Of a stretch of DNA of 64,000 nt, positions 44,333-52,808 are shown piece by piece. This stretch comes from CAYFQV01 sp964654185 (GTDB lineage Bacteria > Spirochaetota > Spirochaetia > DSM-27196 > PWMO01). The DNA lies in contig CAZZIE010000003.1 of assembly GCA_964654185.1 (NCBI GenBank), forward strand, positions 1 to 64,000. Direction: 5' to 3'. Both the position numbers and the translations under genes were made by a program. Each line of letters opens with the position of its first letter. Position 1 is the stretch's first letter. The notes below the pieces were generated by a model. It was not told the origin of the DNA, did not search any database, and saw only the letters and a list, made by a program, of their open reading frames with translations.

Positions 44333-45250
44333 GTGGCACTACCCATCACCTACTCCGCCGAGGTCGCCGAAGCCCGACGGAGGGGCGCGGCCCTGGTGGC
44401 CCTGGAATCGACGATCATCTCCCACGGCATGCCCTACCCGCGGAACATCGAGACCGCCCGGGAGGTGGAGGCGACCGTCCGGGCAACCGGCGCGGTGCCG
44501 GCGACCATTGCGATAATCTCCGGAGAGGTGTGCGTCGGCCTGGATGAGGAACAGCTCGATCACATGGGCCGGGCGGAAGGGGTGCGCAAGGCGAGCCGCC
44601 GCGACATCGCCGCGGTCATGAGTCGCAGGCTGGACGCCGCAACGACCGTCGCGGCAACCATGATGCTCGCAGAGAGAGCGGAGATTCCCCTGTTTGCGAC
44701 CGGCGGCATCGGCGGGGTGCACCGCGGCGCCGAATCCACCTTCGATGTCTCCGCGGATCTCCAGGAGCTCGCCCGCACCCGGGTGGCCGTAGTTTCGGCG
44801 GGTCCGAAGGCGCTCCTGGACCTCCGCCTCACGGCGGAGTATCTGGAGACTCTCGGCGTTCCGGTGATCGGTTTCGGGACGGATGAACTTCCCGCCTTCT
44901 ACTCACGGGAGAGCGGCCTGAAGGTGGACTATCGCATGGACTCGCCGGAGGAGATCGCCCGCTTTCTCCACACCGGCTGGACCACCGACACCCTCGCAGG
45001 AACCGTGCTGGCCAACCCGGTCCCGGAGGAGTGGTCGCTCCCGAAGAGCGAGATGGATGCGATCATCCGACGCGCCGTCGACGAAGCAGAGGACCGGGGT
45101 GTCCACGGCAAGGCGCTCACCCCCTTCCTCCTCACCCGGATCACCGAGCTCTCCGACGGAAAGAGCCTCGTCTCCAACATCGCCCTGGTCAAGAACAACG
45201 CCGACCTTGCCGGCCGCATTGCGCTCCGCCTGAACGCTCTCCGGCAGTAG
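44333..45250 (+). CDS. psuG: Pseudouridine-5'-phosphate glycosidase
   Basis: 305-residue enzyme that splits pseudouridine 5'-phosphate to uracil and ribose 5-phosphate. Conserved stretches are VALESTIISHGMPYPRNIETAREVE (about 23-47), RKASRRDIAAVMSRRLDAATTVAATM near 88, FATGGIGGVHRGAESTFDVSADLQEL near 126 and VVSAGPKALLDL near 150. GTG 44333 follows GAGGAGTACCC. No pseudouridine kinase (psuK) is adjacent, so phosphorylation must be supplied elsewhere. Confidence 0.93.
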   Translation: MALPITYSAEVAEARRRGAALVALESTIISHGMPYPRNIETAREVEATVRATGAVPATIAIISGEVCVGLDEEQLDHMGRAEGVRKASRRDIAAVMSRRLDAATTVAATMMLAERAEIPLFATGGIGGVHRGAESTFDVSADLQELARTRVAVVSAGPKALLDLRLTAEYLETLGVPVIGFGTDELPAFYSRESGLKVDYRMDSPEEIARFLHTGWTTDTLAGTVLANPVPEEWSLPKSEMDAIIRRAVDEAEDRGVHGKALTPFLLTRITELSDGKSLVSNIALVKNNADLAGRIALRLNALRQ

Positions 45251-45314
45251 CCCATCGCGCCCGACCGGCGCCTTCATTTCATCAGGAGCGATGCCGACGG
45301 CCCGCCCTCCCGGC

Positions 45315-46934
45315 CTACTCTGAAGTATGCGCCGGCCCGTCTTCACCGCGGCCCTTCGCGCGTCCGGGAAGGCGAATGAGAAATCGCGTACCCTTCGACG
45401 AGGTATCGCATTCAATGGTTCCGTCGTGGGCTTCAACGAACTGTTTCACGATCGGCAGCCCCAGTCCGGTACCGCCCTTCTTCCCGCCCGTCGCAAAGGG
45501 CACGTAGAGCTGCTGGCGGACCTCCGACGGAATACCGGGACCGTCGTCGGTCACCTCGAAGACCACGTCCCTTCCCTCCGCCCGAGTGGTGAGCTCGACG
45601 GTGTGGGCGCCCCGCTCTGCCGGGGCCCCGTCCTTCGCAATGGCCTCCACGGCGTTGCGGACCAGGTTCACCAGACTGCGGCGGATCTTGCTCGCATCCG
45701 CAACGAACACAAAGTCCTCGGGAATGCGAACACGCACCTGAACGTTGGTACCGTTCACGAACTCGTTCACATCGCCCTGGACCTGTTCCAGAATCCGGGA
45801 GGCGGTCGTCGGCGTTCCGGTCACCCTGCTGTCCCGGGTGAAGTCGAGAATGTCACCGACAATCGTGGTTGCCGACTCGGCGGCGCTGCGGATCATGGAG
45901 AGGTAGGAGACGACGGGCTCGCTCCCGGACCCCTCCAGCTCGATCAACTCGACAAGAGAGAGGATACTCCCGAGGGGGTTGCGCAGATCGTGAGCCACGA
46001 CGCTCACCCCCTTTCCCATTGCCGACAGCCGTTCGTTTCGCAGAAGCTCCTCCTGGAGCTCGGCGTTGCGGATGGCCTGGGTGGCCTGCTCGAGAAAGAG
46101 CCGCACCATGTAGACCCGGTCGTTCCGCAGCGGACCGGAGTCACTTTCGAAGAGCGCAAAGACCCCGTACCGGTCCATGGGAAAGTAGATGAAGTCTTCG
46201 CTCTGGTACACCTCATTGGCCTGCACCATTGGTAGGGTCTCCAGGTGTCTGAGCGCGGCGTCGTCGTCCGAGAGCACCCCGATTCCGATCAGCTTCTTGT
46301 AGCGCTCACCGTCGCGCACTGCGAGCAGGGCCGACGTGGAACCGACGAGATCGGATACCTGATGAAGAATGTTGTGCAGGAGCAGATCCAGCTCGGCGTC
46401 GGTTGCTCGGAGATCGCTGATGACGTGGATGAGATTCTCCAGACCGCGCGTCTTGTTCCACTCGTACACCGTCTTCGTGGCAAGCTGTCGAATCTCCTCG
46501 GGTGCGAAGGGCTTCGTATGGTACCCGACGTTCGCCCCGGCCTGACCGACGACCTCTTCAATCGAGTAATCGCTGTAGGCGGTGATGAAGATGATCTCGG
46601 CGCGGGTGTCGTACCGGCGGATGTGCCGCACCGTCTCCAGACCGTCCCAGCCGGGCATTCGAATATCCACAAAGATGGATGCGTACGGCCTTCCCTCCTC
46701 CACGGCTGCGCGGACCATGTCGACCCCGGCCGAGCCGCTTTCCGCCTCGTCCAGGTCGAACTGGAAGGTCCGGGTGCCGACCTGCCGGGGAGCGCTCTCG
46801 CCGAAGAGGGTGTTGCTTGCCGCTTCCAGGGCGGAGTAATCGCGGCGTACGGGAATGAGAATCTCCCGGAAGCTGTTCCGGACGGTCTCCTCATCGTCAA
46901 TGACGAGGATACGCGTGTTGAAAGGCTGGTTCAT
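45315..46934 (-). CDS. Hybrid receiver-GAF-histidine kinase
   Basis: 539 residues. An N-terminal receiver (acidic pair in VIDDEE, phospho-acceptor Asp90 in IFVDIRMPGWDG, Lys in HTKPF) carries a 25-residue insertion near 35-60. A GAF-like segment follows (about 170-295), then HisKA with His315 in VVAHDLRNPLGS, and a HATPase domain with NLVRNAVEAI, DDGPGIP and GGTGLGLPIVKQF. With a receiver at the front it could accept phosphate from, or answer to, the upstream kinase. The start overlaps the upstream kinase gene by four bases. Third gene of the PYP operon. Confidence 0.9.
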   Translation of the reverse strand: MNQPFNTRILVIDDEETVRNSFREILIPVRRDYSALEAASNTLFGESAPRQVGTRTFQFDLDEAESGSAGVDMVRAAVEEGRPYASIFVDIRMPGWDGLETVRHIRRYDTRAEIIFITAYSDYSIEEVVGQAGANVGYHTKPFAPEEIRQLATKTVYEWNKTRGLENLIHVISDLRATDAELDLLLHNILHQVSDLVGSTSALLAVRDGERYKKLIGIGVLSDDDAALRHLETLPMVQANEVYQSEDFIYFPMDRYGVFALFESDSGPLRNDRVYMVRLFLEQATQAIRNAELQEELLRNERLSAMGKGVSVVAHDLRNPLGSILSLVELIELEGSGSEPVVSYLSMIRSAAESATTIVGDILDFTRDSRVTGTPTTASRILEQVQGDVNEFVNGTNVQVRVRIPEDFVFVADASKIRRSLVNLVRNAVEAIAKDGAPAERGAHTVELTTRAEGRDVVFEVTDDGPGIPSEVRQQLYVPFATGGKKGGTGLGLPIVKQFVEAHDGTIECDTSSKGTRFLIRLPGRAKGRGEDGPAHTSE

Positions 46935-48256
46935 TTCTCTGATTTCCCTCCTGAATCTGCAGAGTGCTCATGGTGTCTATGGGCCCCGGAGGTGGCGGAA
47001 TCCGGGGCCCGGGATTGCGTGACCGGAAGCTCGACCGTTGCGGCGCTACCACATTCCGGGCCGGCGCTTCTCACAGAGAGCTTTCCTCCGTGACCGTGCA
47101 CGATCCGTTGGGCGGAGTAGAGGCCAATGCCGCGGGAGTTCGACTTGGTGGTACTTCCCTCCTCGACCGGATACTCCCCGTCAATCGAGGTGAACCCGCC
47201 GCCGGTGTCCGTAATCGTAACTCGGACCCACCCGGCGGCGGGGTGATCAATGGAGATGCCAACCCGGCGCTCGCCGTCCCCGGCGCGTGCGGGCGCCCCA
47301 TCATCTCTTCCGGCCCCCGTCGGCTCCCCGTCGAATGCCTCCGCGGCGTTCTTGAGAATGTTCACGAAGACGCGAACAAGCTTCGTCCGGTCTCCCTCGA
47401 TTACTGCCTGGTCACCTTCAGCCGGAACGGAGACGTGAACACCGCGCTTCTCGAAGCTCCCCTGCTGCATGGCAAGAGCGTCGGCAACGAGTTGCTGAAC
47501 GGAAATGCGGGGCCGGTGTCCCGAAACCCACTCGGAAGCGTATTGCCGATGCACCGCCAGGGTCTCGGAGATGTGCCCGAGGGTGTCCGCCATTGACTGG
47601 TACGCCCTTCCGAGCTCCTCCCGGCGCTCCTCCAGCTTGGAGACCAACTCCTGGAGGAATGACGTGAGCGCGTCCAGACGGTCTTGCCCGATTGTCTCGG
47701 CGAGCCCCGGGGCGTTCGTTGCTATGAGCTGCTCCAGGCGCTTGAGCTCCGCGATCTCGAGCCAGGGCTCCTCCCCGAGCAGCCGCGACGCCGTGGTGCT
47801 CACACCGGTGACGGCATTTCCGATGTCGTGAAGCACGCTGCTCGCGATCTCCATGCGCCCGCGCTGCGTCGCCTCCTCATCCCGGGCGCGGCTGAGACGC
47901 TCCTCCTGCTCCACTAGCTCGGTGACATCGGCCAGAGTGGCCATGTAGAGCTCCTCATCCAGGCGCTCAATCGACAGAGAGAGCGTCACGCTCCCCTCCG
48001 CTCCGAAGGGGACGGTGAAGCGTCGGTTGCCGACGGCGGTCCCTGCACGCCCCCCGAAGGACTCGACCTCTTCCGGCAATCCGGGCACATACGGCGCAAG
48101 AAGGTCGAAGAGGTTGGTCACCGGACCGCCGGCGGCGATCGGCAGCAGATACCGGGCGGCGTAGGCGTTCATGAGACCTATGGTCCCGGCCCGGTCGAGC
48201 TCAATGATGCCGATGGGCGTCTGATAGAGAAACTGAAGGAGGCGCTCGCGGGTCAT
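46931..48256 (-). CDS. PAS-domain histidine kinase
   Basis: 441 residues. An N-terminal PAS domain (about 5-115; TPIGIIELDRAGTIGLMNAYAARYLLP) and a short coiled linker (TELVEQEERLSRARDEE) lead to a dimerisation helix with His143 in SSVLHDIGNAVTGV. The HATPase_c domain holds NILKNAAEAF, ITDTGGGF and SRGIGLYSAQRIVHGHGGKL. A Gly/Ala/Arg-rich insertion lies inside the ATPase lid region (EPTGAGRDDGAPARAGDGERR). Soluble, no membrane helix, so the signal is intracellular. It begins 13 bases after the PYP gene and overlaps the hybrid kinase; a PYP-kinase signalling unit is the natural reading. Confidence 0.88.
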   Translation of the reverse strand: MTRERLLQFLYQTPIGIIELDRAGTIGLMNAYAARYLLPIAAGGPVTNLFDLLAPYVPGLPEEVESFGGRAGTAVGNRRFTVPFGAEGSVTLSLSIERLDEELYMATLADVTELVEQEERLSRARDEEATQRGRMEIASSVLHDIGNAVTGVSTTASRLLGEEPWLEIAELKRLEQLIATNAPGLAETIGQDRLDALTSFLQELVSKLEERREELGRAYQSMADTLGHISETLAVHRQYASEWVSGHRPRISVQQLVADALAMQQGSFEKRGVHVSVPAEGDQAVIEGDRTKLVRVFVNILKNAAEAFDGEPTGAGRDDGAPARAGDGERRVGISIDHPAAGWVRVTITDTGGGFTSIDGEYPVEEGSTTKSNSRGIGLYSAQRIVHGHGGKLSVRSAGPECGSAATVELPVTQSRAPDSATSGAHRHHEHSADSGGKSEK

Positions 48257-48269
48257 GGTGCGTTCAAGG

Positions 48270-48680
48270 TCACGGCGTGGATTCGTCGGCAGCCGTGGAT
48301 GCCCGGGTTACCGGAGATGCGTGAGTCGCGACAAGGAGGTACTGATAGTCCGAGTCGACGCGCTTGATGAGGCGAAGCGTGACCGGGGTCGGGACCATGA
48401 CGTAGGTGAAGACGTAGTCCACGATCTCGTCCAGATCACCGCTCTCCTGGAAGCGGTGCGCCACCATGTAGTTGTTGGTACACGGCGCGACCTGCACGAA
48501 GAAGTCCTTCCCGAGCGCGTTCCGCGGATCGATACCCGACAGGCGCGACTCGAAGCGGTTGTACGCCGCAACGGAGCCGTCCTTGTTCATGCGCACCACG
48601 CCGAAGTCGAGCTCGTCGAGCTCTTCCGTCTTCATGGAATCCAGGGCGTCGGCAATGCCCGTTGTGTGAAAGGTGACCAT
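48270..48680 (-). CDS. pyp: Photoactive yellow protein (PYP), blue-light receptor
   Basis: 136-residue PAS photoreceptor that binds p-coumaric acid through a thioester. Strong match to the family: ELDELDFGVVRMNKDGSVAAYN, then ESRLSGIDP and GKDFFVQVAPCT. The chromophore cysteine (Cys67, equivalent to Cys69 of Halorhodospira PYP), Tyr40 (Tyr42) and Glu44 (Glu46) are all conserved. Thr50 is Ser48 and Arg52 is Ile50. A 16-residue tail extends past the usual end. Co-oriented with two kinases directly downstream. The chromophore ligase candidate lies at 25617-26840; no tyrosine ammonia-lyase is seen in the window. Confidence 0.9.
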   Translation of the reverse strand: MVTFHTTGIADALDSMKTEELDELDFGVVRMNKDGSVAAYNRFESRLSGIDPRNALGKDFFVQVAPCTNNYMVAHRFQESGDLDEIVDYVFTYVMVPTPVTLRLIKRVDSDYQYLLVATHASPVTRASTAADESTP

Positions 48681-48782
48681 GTTGCTGCTCGCTGTTATGG
48701 TATGCGTCGCCGGTTAGAGCGTCAATCGCCCATCTCGTGGCGCCTTGCTGCGCGCGGAGGTGTCCGGACCGCCCGAATCCGT

Positions 48783-48818
48783 TCACGCCATGCCGAGCTT
48801 TCACGCCATGCCGAGCTT
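48783..48818. repeat. 18-bp tandem duplication at the msrA 3' end
   Basis: TCACGCCATGCCGAGCTT occurs at 48783-48800 and 48801-48818. The second copy encodes the last residues KLGMA plus the stop of MsrA; the first repeats them beyond the stop. Confidence 0.9.
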
Positions 48819-49310
48819 CTTCAGCTTCGGATGGATGACAAGGCGACAGTACCCGGCGTTCGGGTTCATGTCGAAGTAGTCCTGATGGTAGCCCTCGGCG
48901 GGGTAGAAGGTATCAAGCGGTTCAATCTCGGTGACGATTGGATCCGAGAAGTGCGCCTGCGCCTGAGCTTTCGACTCCTCGGCAACGCGTCGCTGATCGT
49001 CGTCGTGGTAGAGAATGGCGGAACGGTACTGCGTGCCGACGTCGGCGCCCTGCCGATTGAGCGTCGTGGGGTCGTGCGCCTTCCAGAAGATCTCGAGGAT
49101 CTCCCGGTAGGAGATCACCTCCGGATCGTACTCGACCTGTGTCACCTCGGCGTGGCCGGTGTTGCCCGTGCACACCTGCTCGTACGTGGGATTCGGGGTC
49201 GATCCGCCCGCGTATCCGGAAGTTACCGAATGCACACCTTCCACGCGCTTGTATACCGCTTCAATACACCAGAAGCATCCGCCGCCCAGTGTTGCTTTCT
49301 CCGTCGCCAT
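48801..49310 (-). CDS. msrA: Peptide methionine sulfoxide reductase A
   Basis: 169-residue repair enzyme reducing methionine-S-sulfoxide. The active-site motif is GGGCFWCIEAVY (catalytic Cys12 followed by Phe-Trp), with SGYAGG near 32, GHAEVTQVEYDP near 54 and AEGYHQDYF near 142. Length matches cytosolic MsrA. GGAGAG precedes ATG 49310, which rules out a longer frame to 49370. Same strand as the PYP operon but separated by 120 bases. Confidence 0.95.
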   Translation of the reverse strand: MATEKATLGGGCFWCIEAVYKRVEGVHSVTSGYAGGSTPNPTYEQVCTGNTGHAEVTQVEYDPEVISYREILEIFWKAHDPTTLNRQGADVGTQYRSAILYHDDDQRRVAEESKAQAQAHFSDPIVTEIEPLDTFYPAEGYHQDYFDMNPNAGYCRLVIHPKLKKLGMA

Positions 49311-49488
49311 ATGAGCTCTCTCCTCCCTGCGGGTTTCAGGTTCCTGCGGGTTTCGCGGAAGTATACTCACTCATTCCACGCCGCGTCGAACAAGGTTGAC
49401 ACCGGCTGTTGCGCGGCAGTACAAATGAGGGGCTACCCATCGCGTGTCTTGAACAATCCACGAAACAACCTGGACACAAGGAGTGAAA

Positions 49489-50550
49489 ATGCATACGCAT
49501 CGCATCATTGCGCTCGCTTTAGCCCTCGTGCTTCTGGCGGCAGGTCTGACCTTCGCCGGTGGAAATCGGGAAGAGAGCGAAGAGGCGCAGGCAGAAGAGC
49601 AGACAACCCCCGTCGAGACTGAGGGCGAAGCGACGCCCATTGAGTCCGGCGACGCCGCAGAGGCCGTTGCCGTCGTGAACGGGATCCCCATTGAGCGGAA
49701 TCGTTTCGAGTCCGCTGTTGCGCAGAGCGAGGCCCAGGCGGCACAGCAGGGCCAGCAGATGACGCCGGAGAACCAATCGCAGCTCCGCGAGCAGATCCTC
49801 GAGCGGCTGATAGAGGAGGAACTCCTCTATCAGCAGAGCATCAAGGAGGACATCGAGGTCTCCGAGGAGGAGATCGCGAATCAGCTCGAACAGACGCGTG
49901 CCAACTTCCCGAACGAGGAGCAGTTCCAGGCGGCGCTCTCACAGGCCGGCCTGACGGTCGAGGATCTGGAAGAGCAGGTTCGCCGCAGCCTGGCGATCAA
50001 CCGGCTCATTGCGCAGGAAGTGGGCCAGAACTTCGAGGTAAGCGACGAGGAGGCACAGACCTTCTACGACGAGAACCCCCAGTTCTTCCAGCAGGGTGAG
50101 CAGGTGGAAGCGCGGCACATCCTGGTGTCGACCGAAGGTGTCGAGGGTGAGGAGGCCATGGCGGAGGCGCGGGAGCGCGCCGAAGACATAAAGGCGCGCC
50201 TCGAGGATGGCGCGGACTTCGCGACCCTGGCGGAGGAGGAATCCGACGGCCCCAGCGCCTCGCGCGGCGGCAATCTGGGAACCTTCGGCCGCGGGCAGAT
50301 GGTTCCGCCCTTCGAAGAGGCGGCTTTCAATCTCGAGGTCGGCGAGATCTCGGGTGTTGTTGAGACGCGCTTCGGTTTCCACATCATTCAGGTTACCGAC
50401 AAAAGCGGATCCGGCACGCAGTCCTACGCGGACGCCAAGCCGCAGATCGACCAGTACCTCTCTCAGCAGAAGCGCGGCGAGGCAATTCAGACCTACCTCG
50501 ACGGCCTGAAGGAAGACGCTGAAATCCAGCGCAACCTCGGCGACAACTAA
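49489..50550 (+). CDS. Exported SurA/PrsA-like peptidyl-prolyl isomerase (parvulin)
   Basis: 353-residue periplasmic or lipid-facing foldase. A signal peptide (ALALALVLLAAGLTFA) is followed by GGNREESEEA, an acidic spirochaete-style mature start without a lipobox Cys. A SurA N-terminal chaperone region (about 62-190) follows, then a rotamase domain with EARHILVSTEG near 202, FATLAEEESDGPSASRGGNLGTFGRGQMVPPFEEAAF near 245 and VETRFGFHIIQVTDK near 287. ATG 49489 has AAGGAG five bases upstream. Likely assists outer-membrane protein folding. Confidence 0.9.
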   Translation: MHTHRIIALALALVLLAAGLTFAGGNREESEEAQAEEQTTPVETEGEATPIESGDAAEAVAVVNGIPIERNRFESAVAQSEAQAAQQGQQMTPENQSQLREQILERLIEEELLYQQSIKEDIEVSEEEIANQLEQTRANFPNEEQFQAALSQAGLTVEDLEEQVRRSLAINRLIAQEVGQNFEVSDEEAQTFYDENPQFFQQGEQVEARHILVSTEGVEGEEAMAEARERAEDIKARLEDGADFATLAEEESDGPSASRGGNLGTFGRGQMVPPFEEAAFNLEVGEISGVVETRFGFHIIQVTDKSGSGTQSYADAKPQIDQYLSQQKRGEAIQTYLDGLKEDAEIQRNLGDN

Positions 50551-50613
50551 GCCCCTTCCGGGCGTCGCCCGACCGTGGCGCACTCGACGGTGCCGCGCCC
50601 GACGGCGCGGCCA

Positions 50614-52404
50614 CTACCGGCTCCGCACCTTCAAGGTGCGGAGCCGATTGAGCGCCGCCGCCAGCTCGAAGGGACGGAAGACCGCCAGATCCCCCATGGG
50701 GTGCGGTGTCAGAACGTCCAGCCCCTCGACACCAACACGGCGATTGATCTCCTCCACGGCCCGGTGAAGCGTCGTCGTATCCGTTAGCATCGATTTCAGA
50801 GTAACCAGGGCCTGCGAAATCGCACGAGTCTGACCTGCATCGATGAGCTGCTCTACACCGCTCAGATCGATACTGTCCCGTCCGAACTGGATCTCCCTGG
50901 TGCCGTGAGCGCGAACCTTCACGTCGCGCTTGCCCTTGCTGGGGTCGAGACTCTCGGCAACGGGAATGCGTTCCCTCCAGGCACCGAAGGTCCGTCCACC
51001 CTCCTGACGCCGTTCGGTCCGCAGGCGCTCCGCGATCCGGCGCGCTTCATGAGTCATCTCCCGGGGCCGATACTCCCGCATGACGACGACGGTGTCGGCC
51101 ACGTCGAAGTAGTCACCACTTCCCCCGACCACCAGCACCGAGGAGACGCCGAGCTCGTCGTAGAGGGCGCGGACCTTGTCGATGAAGGGTGTGATGGGCT
51201 CATCATCACCCGAAACGAGCTCCTGCATCCGATGGTCCCGGATCATGAAGTTCGTCGCCGATGTGTCCTCGTCGACGAGGAGCGTCGTCGCGCCGACCTC
51301 GAGGGCCTCCATGATGTTGGCCGCCTGGGAGGTGCTGCCGCTGGCATCATCGCTCCGGAAGGAGTCGGTGTCGGTCCCGCCGGGAAGATTGTTGATGAAG
51401 GGAGTGATGCTGACGCCCTCCACGCGGCGTCCGTCCTCTGAGCGCACCTTTACGGCGGCGGGATCGGCAGCGACGAGCTCCCGGCCATCTCCCGGTATGT
51501 GATCGTAGACCCCGCGCTCCAGGGCGCGAAGGAGCGTCGACTTCCCGTGGTAGCCGCCGCCGGCGATGAGGGTTACACCGCGAGGCACCCCCATGCCGGT
51601 CACGGTCCCGCAGTTCGGAAGGGTAAGCTCCCGGCGCAGCGACGTCGGACTCTCGAAGGGGACCACCCGGTCGCCCGTCATGGGGCGATCGTCCACCCCG
51701 CTTCGCCGGGGCAGCACGGCGCCGTCGGCAACGAAGGCAACAAGCTCCTCCTCCGAGAGGAGATCCCGGAGCGCTCGGACGTCCTCAACGGCTTCAACGT
51801 GGGTCCGGAGGCCCGTCCAGTCCTGGGTCCCCGCGACAATGCTCTCCGCTACGATCCGGGGGAGCTCCTCGTCGAACATGACGGCGGCCTGTTTCCCGGC
51901 AATTCGCCGCCCGAACGCCGGCATCCCGACAGTGAACCGGACCTCCAGAGCCCCGAGCTCTCGTGTGCCGGACCCTCCCGTGTTGGTCGCCGACGCGCGG
52001 GACGCCCCCGTGCCGGTCTCGTTCGTGCCGGCGTCCGCCACGAAGGCGGCGGTCCGCTGCAGGACCTCCTGACCCACGTGCATGATATCAATGCTGCCGC
52101 CCTTGCCGGTTCCGCGCCTTCCGGATGCGATGCGGCGGCACGCCGCACCGAAGCGTCTGATCAGAAAGTCCTCCGTGGCGGTGCGACGGGACTCGTTCCG
52201 GTAGCTCCACTCCGGAAGCCCCGTCGTCTCGGCGGGGAGCTCCAGATGGCACCGCGAGGGCGGCGCGAAGGGATCACTCTGGACGTGATCAATGCAGAGG
52301 ATGAAGTCGCCGTGGTCGTAGCAGCCGACGAGCTCCTTGTACGCCTTGTAGCCCCGCCCGTCGAGACGGCGGAGTCGTTCCGAAAGCTGTGAATATGCGG
52401 TCAT
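50614..52404 (-). CDS. ABC-class ATPase (DUF/ABC_ATPase family)
   Basis: About 596 residues from ATG 52404, which gives the family start (SQLSERLRRLDGRGYKAYKELVGCYDHGDFILCIDHVQSDPFAPPSRCHLEL). Walker A is IAGGGYHGKSTLLRAL near 290, the signature-like SGSTSQAANIMEALEVGATTLLVDEDTSATNFMIRD combines ABC loop and Walker B, and VLVVGGSGDYFDVADTVVVM follows. This predicted cytosolic ATPase family is widespread but uncharacterised. A Thr/Gly/Ala-rich insertion interrupts the region near 130-155. A frame extending to 52491 lacks a ribosome site. Confidence 0.85.
   Translation of the reverse strand: MTAYSQLSERLRRLDGRGYKAYKELVGCYDHGDFILCIDHVQSDPFAPPSRCHLELPAETTGLPEWSYRNESRRTATEDFLIRRFGAACRRIASGRRGTGKGGSIDIMHVGQEVLQRTAAFVADAGTNETGTGASRASATNTGGSGTRELGALEVRFTVGMPAFGRRIAGKQAAVMFDEELPRIVAESIVAGTQDWTGLRTHVEAVEDVRALRDLLSEEELVAFVADGAVLPRRSGVDDRPMTGDRVVPFESPTSLRRELTLPNCGTVTGMGVPRGVTLIAGGGYHGKSTLLRALERGVYDHIPGDGRELVAADPAAVKVRSEDGRRVEGVSITPFINNLPGGTDTDSFRSDDASGSTSQAANIMEALEVGATTLLVDEDTSATNFMIRDHRMQELVSGDDEPITPFIDKVRALYDELGVSSVLVVGGSGDYFDVADTVVVMREYRPREMTHEARRIAERLRTERRQEGGRTFGAWRERIPVAESLDPSKGKRDVKVRAHGTREIQFGRDSIDLSGVEQLIDAGQTRAISQALVTLKSMLTDTTTLHRAVEEINRRVGVEGLDVLTPHPMGDLAVFRPFELAAALNRLRTLKVRSR
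50618..50646. terminator. Long perfect inverted repeat at the convergent gene ends
   Basis: CGGCTCCGCACCTT (50618-50631) and its complement (50633-50646) form a hairpin just inside the 3' end of the ABC-class ATPase gene and about 70 bases after the foldase stop. No T-tract is present, so bidirectional termination is only possible, not shown. Confidence 0.35.
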
Positions 52405-52538
52405 ACGCAGGGCACCATCCGACCACCGGCTCTCCCCGGCGCCCACCGGTTGGGGACGCCGGCTCAACCGATGTTTGTCCTTCAGCCCCATGATGACGAT
52501 CTTCGGTAGGTACGTGAACCACCGTGGAGGTGTACACC

Positions 52539-52808
52539 ATGCGACTGTTCCCGGCGCTCCGGCGCAACTTCGCCTCGCGCCATCCCATACGACCGGCCCG
52601 TTCCGCCGCTCTTGCTCTTGTTGCAGCTCTCGCTCTCCCTCTTGCCGCTTCGTTCCTGGGGGCGTGTGCCTCCTCGCCGGGAGCGGACGCCGGTGGGGAC
52701 ATCGCCCGCGGGGAAGACGCCGCCGAGGCTGAGGCTTCGGTGGGCGAAGCAGAGCGCTCCGATTCCAGCCGACCGCTCCGCGGCGACGACCGCCACACCG
52801 ACCCCTAG
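52539..52808 (+). CDS. Lipoprotein signal fragment ending at an in-frame TAG
   Basis: 89 residues: a basic start, hydrophobic helix and lipobox LAASFLGAC, then an acidic linker of about 45 residues ending at TAG 52806-52808. The next frame (52809-54746) continues in the same phase with no gap and begins a thioredoxin-NHL protein that would normally need export. The fragment is therefore most likely the 5' part of that gene, cut by a nonsense mutation, a sequencing error or a readthrough codon. GGAGGTGTACACC precedes ATG 52539. Confidence 0.6.
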   Translation: MRLFPALRRNFASRHPIRPARSAALALVAALALPLAASFLGACASSPGADAGGDIARGEDAAEAEASVGEAERSDSSRPLRGDDRHTDP

